Position numbers and translations under genes: made by a program
Shown: in pieces, positions 7,817 to 13,242 of the stretch
Numbering within the stretch: the stretch's first letter is position 1
Layout of the letters: each line of letters begins with the position of its first letter
Notes under the pieces: generated by a model
Seen by the model: the letters and a program-made list of their open reading frames with translations, nothing else
What the model was told of the DNA's origin: nothing
Database searches by the model: none
Origin: Acidobacteriota bacterium
Lineage (GTDB): Bacteria > Acidobacteriota > Vicinamibacteria > Vicinamibacterales > UBA2999
Reading direction: 5' to 3'
NCBI GenBank assembly: GCA_016213695.1
Contig: JACQZV010000108.1
Span: forward strand, 1-32,338
Length of the DNA stretch: 32,338 nt

Positions 7817-7883
7817 GCCCAACATCAACTGGAGCCGACGGCGGCTGAACAGCGCGCGCCGCGGCTCAGTTGTGACGTTATGC
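7817..7883 (+). other. attC recombination site of the TA cassette (67 bp)
   Basis: R'' is GCCCAAC (7817-7823) and R' is GTTATGC (7877-7883, one base off GTTRRRY). Inside them the left arm CAACTGGAGCCG (from 7826) pairs with the right arm CGGCTCAGTTG, giving an 11-bp stem broken only by one unpaired G on the left arm. A single extrahelical base in the L box is the structural hallmark that IntI uses to recognise the attC bottom strand. The size is typical of short attC sites. It directly follows the toxin gene. Confidence 0.85.
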
Positions 7884-7919
7884 CTCTCGGCGAGACTTGG
7901 GGCCGATAGGCAAGCAGGC

Positions 7920-7925
7920 TACATT
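7920..7925 (+). promoter_or_regulatory. -10 element TACATT of a leaderless promoter for the MntA remnant
   Basis: TACATT is followed by exactly six bases (gaaggc) and then ATG 7932, the same geometry as at 7257. GAAGG could also act as a weak ribosome site, though it is too close to the ATG (1 base) to be a good one. Confidence 0.4.
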
Positions 7926-7931
7926 GAAGGC

Positions 7932-8133
7932 ATGGAATCCGCGCCTCTGACCCGGGACGTGGCGATGGCCCGGCTTGTCGCGGCCGAGCCCGACATCCGA
8001 GCGCCTGGCGTGGCCCGGTTGGCCCTGTTCGGCTCGGTGGCGCGCGACGAGGTCCGCCCCGACAGCGATGTCGACCTTCTGGTCCGGTCCGCGCATCTTG
8101 GCCGAAGCGCAGGATGTCCTTCGAGCCGCGTGA
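7932..8133 (+). pseudogene. MntA-type nucleotidyltransferase (antitoxin of MNT/HEPN pair), internally deleted
   Basis: The N-terminal part is good: RLALFGSVARDEVRPDSDVDLLV at residues 29-51 carries the GSxAR motif and the two aspartates (D46, D48) of the polymerase-beta-like minimal nucleotidyltransferases. After this the frame no longer matches. A different frame supplies the normal MntA ending, RILAEAQDVLRAA, with a stop at 8131-8133. The middle of the domain (roughly 40-50 residues, including the third acidic position) has been lost with a frameshift near nt 8090. The tail overlaps the HepT start by 20 bp, as in intact MntA-HepT operons. MntA normally inactivates HepT by adding AMP to it. 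This copy should be inactive. Confidence 0.75.
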
Positions 8134-8300
8134 CGACCTTCGGCACATCCTGCTGGAGGCTGAGCACCTCATCAGCCAAACGCCCAGCCTTTCGTTTGAA
8201 ACGTTTGTCGCAAATCAAACGCTGTGTCGGGCCTTCGTTCGCAGTCTGGAAATCATCGGAGAGGCCGCGAAGAAGGTGCCGGGTCGACCTTCGTACCCGG
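8114..8300 (+). pseudogene. HepT-type HEPN toxin, 3'-truncated
   Basis: From ATG 8114 the first 56 residues match HepT/DUF86: FEPRDDLRHILLEAEHLI, then SFETFVANQTLCRAFVRSLEIIGEAAKKVP (the xNLEIIGEAAKxxP block). The catalytic Rx4-6H motif, normally in an RDKLIHxYFG-like stretch, should follow but is absent in any frame; the reading frame runs on to 8575 without resemblance to the family and into the next gene. The toxin RNase/NTase-regulated activity is therefore lost. With its partner also broken, the whole module is dead. The 255 bp that follow up to 8555 hold no gene or attC site that I can see. Confidence 0.72.
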
Positions 8301-8555
8301 CGGCGGACAGAAAGAATCGAGCCTCTCTTGTTTCTTGTGACTTGAGCGAACATCGGGTTGGACCGATTCCCGGCGTTCAATTGGCCCGCTCGTTATCGAA
8401 GGGGTTTCTTCGATCGAGGCATCAGCCGAAATCATGTTACGGTCAGCACGAACCACCTGTCGTGTGTGCGCAACTGTGCCTTCTGCCTCGTCTCTTTGTC
8501 ACATCCCCAGACACTCGTCCTCCCATTCACGCCAGAAGCGGAAAGGAGCCTTTGG

Positions 8556-8978
8556 ATGGCCATCAACACCGGTAAAGTCATCTCCGGCGGTCTCCTCACT
8601 GGATTCGTGTACAACGTCTTCGACATGCTCTGGAACTTCACTGTCCTGCAGGCCGACGGCCTCGCAATGGCCACGAGGTTGAACCTCAACCCGGCTGTCA
8701 TCACCGACTTCTCGTACCAGATTCCGTGGATCGCGATCGATTTTGTGCTCGGTCTCACCACGATCTTTATCTACGCGGGGTTCCGACCGAGGTTCGGCCC
8801 TGGGCCGAAGACGGCCGTCATGGCGGGGTTCATGCTGTGGGTGATCATCACGTCGCTCTTCTGCGGCTTTGCGTCGATGGGCATCCTCACCGAGGCCATG
8901 GCGATCAAGGCCTCACTCTTGGGCATCGTCAACGTCGTGGTCGGCAGCATCGCGGGCGCGTGGGCCTACAAGGAGTAA
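8556..8978 (+). CDS. Four-helix membrane protein, likely island cargo, unknown function
   Basis: A 140-residue protein starting at ATG 8556 behind a good AAGGAG site (8542-8547). Hydrophobic segments cover about residues 7-30, 52-75, 86-108 and 115-137. The first helix carries GGLLTGFVYNVFDMLWNF and the last is a glycine-rich helix ending AGAWAYKE. No active-site motif is visible. Its general plan matches the protein at 6638-7033 (four helices, aromatic/Asp first helix, Gly-rich last helix). GC is lower than in the flanking operons, which fits recent transfer. It is the last gene before the chromosomal M49 gene, with which it converges; no attC was found after it, so the integron may have lost its end here. 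Confidence 0.82.
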   Translation: MAINTGKVISGGLLTGFVYNVFDMLWNFTVLQADGLAMATRLNLNPAVITDFSYQIPWIAIDFVLGLTTIFIYAGFRPRFGPGPKTAVMAGFMLWVIITSLFCGFASMGILTEAMAIKASLLGIVNVVVGSIAGAWAYKE

Positions 8979-9047
8979 GAATCTCGCGGCTGCAGGAGCT
9001 GGCCGCGGCTCCCGCGTCCGGCGTGGCCGGGCAGGACGACGGGGACG

Positions 9048-11081
9048 TCAGGGTTTCGGCAGCCCCGACCACTCCAGCATCTGCGTGGTCAGATCCAGCG
9101 GGTACGAGATCGTCACGTCCGCGATCGCGCCGTCAGCCCCCATGACCGGCGTCAGCTTCGGCATGACGAAGCCGGTGTAGGACGGCAGGCGCAACGCGTC
9201 CACCCGCGCAAGGACTTCGTCGCGGACCTTCGGGTCGAAGTGGATGCCGTAGGTCTCGAACAGCCGCGCGGCGGCGGCGGCGTCGCCTTCGGACTTGATC
9301 CGCTGGACGTCGCCGAGCAGCCGTCCGACGCCTTCACGAAAGGCGGCCGGGTCCGTCACGACCAGGTAGCGCTTGCCGTCGCGGGCTCGCTCCTCAATCG
9401 CCTTCGTGTTGGCCATCAGCCAGCGGACGACCATCTGGCGGTTGCGCATGTGGTCTTCCTCGATCTGCGTGCCCTCGCGGATGCGGCGGAGCTGGACGAG
9501 CGCGTTGCGCGTGTACGACTCGTACTCGGCGCGGACGATCGCCTCCTGGTCGGCGCCCGAGACGATGCCGAGCTCGACGAGCCTGGGGTCGGCCAGGAAG
9601 TAGAGGCCGACGAGATCCGCGCGCCCTTCCTCGAGCGCGGAAAAATGTTCCTTGATGAGCGCCTGCGGCGAGCCGGCGACCCCTTCCTTCTGACGGCCCG
9701 ACGCGTGGCCGATCACCTCGTGCATGTCGGTGTGCAGCTCCGCCGCCAGGGCGCCGAACGTCGCGGCGCGGGCCGCTTCCTCCTCCGACCAGGTGAACTC
9801 GCGGCGCATCGAGCCGGGCGTCGCCAGGTCGAACGCCTCGCGCACGTTGGTGAGCGCCACCGACTTGCTGCCGTACTGCTCGCGGATCCCCTGGTCGTTC
9901 GGCAGGTTGATGCCGACCGGCGTCACCGGTCCCGCGTCGCCCGTTTCGATGACGACGTCGATCGCGTTGGCGATGATGCCGGTGACATTCGGCTTGCGGT
10001 AGGCGGGGTTCCAGGGCATCCGATCCTCGAACCACTGCGCGTTGGCCGCCAGCGTGCGGATGCGGGCCGTCTTCTCCTGGTTGACGTAGAAGACGACCGC
10101 CTCCCACGAGCCCTTGACGCCGCGCGGATCGAGGTAGACCTCGATGAAGCCGTTGATGGTGTCCACCGGCGAGCTCCGGTCCTGCACCCAGGCGATGTCG
10201 TAGGCCGCGCGGTCGCGGTCCTCCCCGGTGCGGTACCACTGGATCAGCGCGCGCAGCGCGTTCGCCATCGGCGCCGTGGCAAATGGAATCGCCGCCTCCA
10301 GATGCCGCACGATGCCGGCGATCTGCGCGCCATACCGCCCGTCGATCCGGTACACCTCTTCGACGAGTCGCCCGTTGGTCCCGACCAGGCGCGAGTTCAA
10401 CCCGTACCGCTCGCGGAACCCGGTGAGGTCGGCCATGCGGACGCCGGCGTACAGATTGTTCGCGCTCGCCGCCAGCATGTCCCTGCCCGGGCCCGGAGTC
10501 TTGTTGGTGACGATCGGATCGACATTCGGATCGAAGAACATCGGGCCCAGGCGGGCGAGCATCCGCTCGACCGACTCGCCCGGCCGGGTCGCGAACGTGG
10601 CGCCCGACGCGGCAGACGCCCGCACGGCGGCCGCCAGTGCCTGAGGCGTCAGGCGCAGCACGAACTTGCGCGCGGTCAGGTTGTTGTACGGCCCGTTGTT
10701 GATCCAGAAGAGCTTCGTGTACCGCAGGATCTCGGCGGCGGCGGCGCGATCGACGCCCCGCGGATGCGCGACGACCTGCTCGATGACGCCGCGCATCTCG
10801 AGGGCGTCGCGGTGTTTCTGATCGAGGAAGATGTCCCGGCCGGCGAGCGCCGCCTGGGAGAGGTGCCAGAGGAGCGTCTTCTCGCGGAGCGGCAGCGACG
10901 CGAAGCCGTCCGCGTAGAGCTGCACCACCGCGGCGTCGTCCACCTGTTCCAGCAGGTACCGCCGGTCGTTCCCGCCGGCGCCGGTCGCGGGTGCGGGCGC
11001 GGCGCGGCCGGGCGCGCCGCTCGAACAGGCCGCGGCCGCGACGGCCACAGCGATGGCAGGGAGGAATCGTCGGAACCGCAT
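9048..11081 (-). CDS. M49 (dipeptidyl-peptidase III-like) zinc metallopeptidase, lipoprotein
   Basis: A 677-residue protein on the minus strand. The N-terminus is a lipoprotein signal (hydrophobic stretch ending AAAACSS, lipobox Cys near residue 19), so it should be anchored on the periplasmic side of a membrane. The zinc motif is HEVIGH at residues 454-459 (nt 9705-9722), the six-residue HExxGH form that distinguishes M49 from HExxH peptidases. The second motif EEGRAD (residues 484-489) supplies the third zinc ligand. Length fits bacterial DPP III, which removes dipeptides from N-termini of short peptides. It fits with the S9 and M28 peptidases elsewhere in the window as part of a peptide-degrading lifestyle. 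The promoter appears to overlap that of the divergent DUF4159 gene. Confidence 0.93.
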   Translation of the reverse strand: MRFRRFLPAIAVAVAAAACSSGAPGRAAPAPATGAGGNDRRYLLEQVDDAAVVQLYADGFASLPLREKTLLWHLSQAALAGRDIFLDQKHRDALEMRGVIEQVVAHPRGVDRAAAAEILRYTKLFWINNGPYNNLTARKFVLRLTPQALAAAVRASAASGATFATRPGESVERMLARLGPMFFDPNVDPIVTNKTPGPGRDMLAASANNLYAGVRMADLTGFRERYGLNSRLVGTNGRLVEEVYRIDGRYGAQIAGIVRHLEAAIPFATAPMANALRALIQWYRTGEDRDRAAYDIAWVQDRSSPVDTINGFIEVYLDPRGVKGSWEAVVFYVNQEKTARIRTLAANAQWFEDRMPWNPAYRKPNVTGIIANAIDVVIETGDAGPVTPVGINLPNDQGIREQYGSKSVALTNVREAFDLATPGSMRREFTWSEEEAARAATFGALAAELHTDMHEVIGHASGRQKEGVAGSPQALIKEHFSALEEGRADLVGLYFLADPRLVELGIVSGADQEAIVRAEYESYTRNALVQLRRIREGTQIEEDHMRNRQMVVRWLMANTKAIEERARDGKRYLVVTDPAAFREGVGRLLGDVQRIKSEGDAAAAARLFETYGIHFDPKVRDEVLARVDALRLPSYTGFVMPKLTPVMGADGAIADVTISYPLDLTTQMLEWSGLPKP

Positions 11082-11087
11082 TCTTTC

Positions 11088-11102
11088 AATTTAGCCTAAG
11101 AT
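11088..11102. promoter_or_regulatory. Divergent promoter pair between M49 and DUF4159 genes
   Basis: On the minus strand TAAATT (11088-11093) sits exactly six bases before the M49 ATG, pointing to a leaderless message. On the plus strand TAAGAT (11097-11102) is a good -10 for the DUF4159 gene. The two hexamers are only three bases apart, so RNA polymerase binding for one direction would exclude the other. Clear -35 boxes are not seen. Confidence 0.45.
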
Positions 11103-11131
11103 CGCACCGGGCTCTGAAGGTGTTGCCGGGA

Positions 11132-11962
11132 TTGAGGCGCCGCACGCTCGGGGGCATGGTCGCGCTGCTGCTCGCGGCGGCCGGGGCGGCGTTTGCGCAG
11201 TTCGGTTCCGGGTTTCGCGGCGACGGCAATTTTGCCGCGATCCGGCCTCCGGCGCTCCGCACGGATCGCGCCTTTTCGTTCTGCCGGCTGATGTACACCA
11301 GCGTGCGCCGCGAGCCGTCGGGCGGGGGGTGGCGCACCGACTATCCGTACGGCGAGATCAACCTGCTCATCCGCCTGTCGGAGCTCACCAAGACGCCGGT
11401 GTCCTTCGAAGGCGCGCGCGATCCCATCCACTACGTGGTCCGGATGACCGACGCGGCGCTGTTCGAGTGTCCGTTCACGATGGCGTCCGACGTCGGCACC
11501 ATCGGGCTGAGTCCCGCCGAGGCCGAGCAGCTGCGGCTGTATCTGCTCAAGGGCGGGTTCCTCTGGGCGGACGACTTCTGGGGCACGCGCGCCTGGGAGC
11601 AGTGGACGCGCGAGCTGGCGAAGGTGCTGCCCCCCACCGAGTACCCGATCGAGGACGTGCCGCTCGGCGACCCGATCTTCAGCGGCCAGTTCGTCGTCTC
11701 GCGGGTGCCGCAGATCACGAACATCGGCTTCTGGCGGCGCACGCGGGGCCGCGAGACCTCCGAGCGGGGCGACGACAGCCGCGAGGCGCACTTCCGCGCG
11801 ATCCGCGACGACCACGGCCGCATCATGGTGGTGATGACGCACAACACCGACGTGGCCGATTCGTGGGAGCGCGAAGGCGAGGACCCGGGGTTCTTCTACC
11901 AGTTCTCGCCGAACGGCTACGCGCTCGGCATCGACGTGCTGCTCCACGCGATGACCCACTGA
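11132..11962 (+). CDS. Secreted DUF4159 protein, first of three
   Basis: About 276 residues. The start is uncertain: TTG 11132 gives an Arg-rich n-region before the hydrophobic core (LRRRTLGGMVALLLAAAGAAFAQ), GTG 11120 is an alternative, and ATG 11156 would leave no charged n-region. The mature protein matches DUF4159 along its length: FCRLMYTSVRRE, DYPYGEINLLIRLSELTKT, LFECPF, YLLKGGFLWADDFWGTRAWEQW, VMTHNTDVADSWEREGED, FSPNGYALGIDVLLHAMTH. DUF4159 has a glutamine-amidotransferase-like fold but no known reaction. It is closest to the copy at 24181-25008. This copy lies outside the main operon, ahead of a membrane acyltransferase-like gene. Confidence 0.9.
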   Translation: MRRRTLGGMVALLLAAAGAAFAQFGSGFRGDGNFAAIRPPALRTDRAFSFCRLMYTSVRREPSGGGWRTDYPYGEINLLIRLSELTKTPVSFEGARDPIHYVVRMTDAALFECPFTMASDVGTIGLSPAEAEQLRLYLLKGGFLWADDFWGTRAWEQWTRELAKVLPPTEYPIEDVPLGDPIFSGQFVVSRVPQITNIGFWRRTRGRETSERGDDSREAHFRAIRDDHGRIMVVMTHNTDVADSWEREGEDPGFFYQFSPNGYALGIDVLLHAMTH

Positions 11963-11975
11963 TGCGCGGCTCCCC

Positions 11976-12010
11976 GACACGGAACACCGAGACACCAAGG
12001 CACCGGTGAG
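11976..12010 (+). repeat. Degenerate short tandem repeat, ACACSGA type
   Basis: Units of 7-8 bp: ACACGGA, ACACCGAG, ACACCAAG, GCACCGG. The tract fills the gap between the DUF4159 gene and the next gene and runs into the GTG start region. It resembles the tract at 13096-13128 in composition. Confidence 0.5.
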
Positions 12011-13088
12011 CAGCGGCCGCGTCATTTTCATCGACCTCGCCCGCGCGCTGGCGGTGGTCCTGATGGTGGCGGGCCACACCTCCAGCGCCCTGCTGGCCGG
12101 CCGCTACAAGGCGGGACCGTGGTTCGACGCGTGGGTGTTCCAGCGGGGGCTGACCTCGGCGCTCTTTCTGCTGCTGGCGGGCTTCGCCTTCAGCGTGGCG
12201 ACCACCCGCCACTGGAGCGCGCACCTGCACGTGTCGGGCGCCGTCGTGACGCGCGTCCGCCGCTTCGGGCTGTTCATCGTCCTGGGCTACGCGCTCCACT
12301 TCCCGGTGCCGCACGTGTCCGAGCTGGCGACGGCCTCCGACCTCCAGTGGCGGTCGTTCATGGCGGTGGACGTGCTGCAGCTCATCGGCGTGACGCTCAT
12401 CGCGGTGCAGGCGCTGGTGCTCGTCACGCGCACGCGCCGCGCGTTCATGCTCGCGGCCTTCGCCGCCTCCGCCGCGCTGCTCGCCGCCGCGCCCGCGGCC
12501 TGGCGCACCGACTGGACGTCGCTCGCGCCGATGCCGCTGGCCGCCTACGTCTCGCCGGCGACCGGCTCGCAGTTTCCGGTATTTCCGTGGGCGGCGTACG
12601 TGTTTGCCGGCGCCGGTGCGGGACAGCTGTACGCCCGCTGGGGCGCCGCCCATCTGGCCGCGTTCGCGCGCTGGGGCATGCTGGCGCCGGGGGTGGCGCT
12701 GATTGGCGCGGGAAGGCTGTACTTGGAGGGACTTCCCTCCGACGTGGCCATCCGCGCCGGCGCCTGTCTGCTCATCCTCGGCGTGACCGCGCATGTGAGC
12801 GGCCGCCTCGCCCAGCTGCCGCACGTCTTCGGCGCCGTGGCGCAGGAGTCGCTGCTCATCTACTTCGTACATCTGTGCATCGTCTACGGGTCGATCTGGA
12901 ACCCCGGCCTGTGGCAGGTGTGGGGTGACGGGCTGACGCCGGCCGCCACGATGGCCGCCGTGCTGGCGGTGGTCGGTGCGATGGTGGCGCTCGCGTGGCA
13001 GTGGAACCGGCTCAAGCACGCCCGGCCGCGGGCGGCGCGCTGGGTCTCGGTGGCCGCCGGCGCCGTACTGATCGGGCGGTTGCTGTAG
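12006..13088 (+). CDS. DUF1624/HGSNAT-like polytopic membrane protein
   Basis: A 360-residue membrane protein starting at GTG 12006. The first helix has the family pattern FIDLARALAVVLMVAGHTSSALL, with the Asp before and His after the helix core, followed by RGLTSALFLLLAGFAFSVATTRHW. About ten hydrophobic segments follow; EGLPSDVAIRAG and SLLIYFVHLCIVYG near the end are also typical of this acyltransferase-like group. A role in moving an acyl group onto a sugar or lipid at the membrane is inferred from the family only. It is shorter than the paralogue at 3889-5142 and clearly divergent from it. The upstream gap holds a short tandem repeat, and no ribosome site is visible, so translation may be coupled or the start may be slightly different. 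Confidence 0.83.
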   Translation: MSSGRVIFIDLARALAVVLMVAGHTSSALLAGRYKAGPWFDAWVFQRGLTSALFLLLAGFAFSVATTRHWSAHLHVSGAVVTRVRRFGLFIVLGYALHFPVPHVSELATASDLQWRSFMAVDVLQLIGVTLIAVQALVLVTRTRRAFMLAAFAASAALLAAAPAAWRTDWTSLAPMPLAAYVSPATGSQFPVFPWAAYVFAGAGAGQLYARWGAAHLAAFARWGMLAPGVALIGAGRLYLEGLPSDVAIRAGACLLILGVTAHVSGRLAQLPHVFGAVAQESLLIYFVHLCIVYGSIWNPGLWQVWGDGLTPAATMAAVLAVVGAMVALAWQWNRLKHARPRAARWVSVAAGAVLIGRLL

Positions 13089-13095
13089 GACCAGC

Positions 13096-13128
13096 GCGGA
13101 GGCACAGAGCACGGAGTCACGGAGGAGA
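13096..13128 (+). repeat. Degenerate CACGGAG-type tandem repeat
   Basis: Units CGGAGGCA, CAGAGCA, CGGAGTCA, CGGAGGA with a period of 7-8 bp, in the gap before the large operon. Similar CACGGAG tracts are found between genes in several high-GC environmental phyla; function unknown. Confidence 0.55.
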
Positions 13129-13150
13129 CAAGTGGCCAGTAGATGAGGGT

Positions 13151-13179
13151 TTCGCGTGGCCCGGCCGGAAGGATATGAT
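13151..13179 (+). promoter_or_regulatory. Candidate promoter of the MoxR/VWA operon
   Basis: A near-consensus -10 TATGAT (13174-13179) lies 17 bp after TTCGCG (13151-13156), a weak -35. Transcription would start near 13186, giving a leader of about 57 bases with a perfect hairpin before the GTG at 13243. Confidence 0.5.
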
Positions 13180-13186
13180 GCGCTCG

Positions 13187-13220
13187 ATGCAGGCCTCAGG
13201 GCCCAGGCCCTGAGGCTTCG
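13187..13220 (+). promoter_or_regulatory. Leader hairpin with possible 8-codon mini-ORF inside a heptamer repeat tract
   Basis: GCCTCAGGGCC (13193-13203) and GGCCCTGAGGC (13206-13216) form a perfect 11-bp stem, followed by a short GTTTT stretch at 13222-13226. The same bases spell ATG to TGA at 13187-13213 (MQASGPRP), starting where transcription is predicted to begin. The tract also reads as heptamers of the GGCYTCR type, so the hairpin may simply be a by-product of the repeat. An attenuator role is speculative. Confidence 0.35.
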
Positions 13221-13242
13221 GCGTTTTCAGAGGGGAGTTGCC

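Noticed and set aside
8357..8363. GTTGGAC as a third attC core
   Set aside because: It fits GTTRRRY, but no inverse core or pairing arm was found upstream and the match is expected by chance.
8395..8412. TCGAAG/CTTCGA hairpin as a terminator after the HepT remnant
   Set aside because: Only a 6-bp stem and no T-tract; not enough to call.
8979..9047. Rho-independent terminator between the convergent 8556 and M49 genes
   Set aside because: A short GGAGC/GCTCC inverted repeat is present, but the stem is weak and no T-tract follows on either strand.
9240..11099. 619-codon plus-strand open frame across the M49 gene
   Set aside because: The minus strand carries HEVIGH and EEGRAD in a full-length M49 protein with a lipoprotein signal; the plus-strand frame is a shadow.
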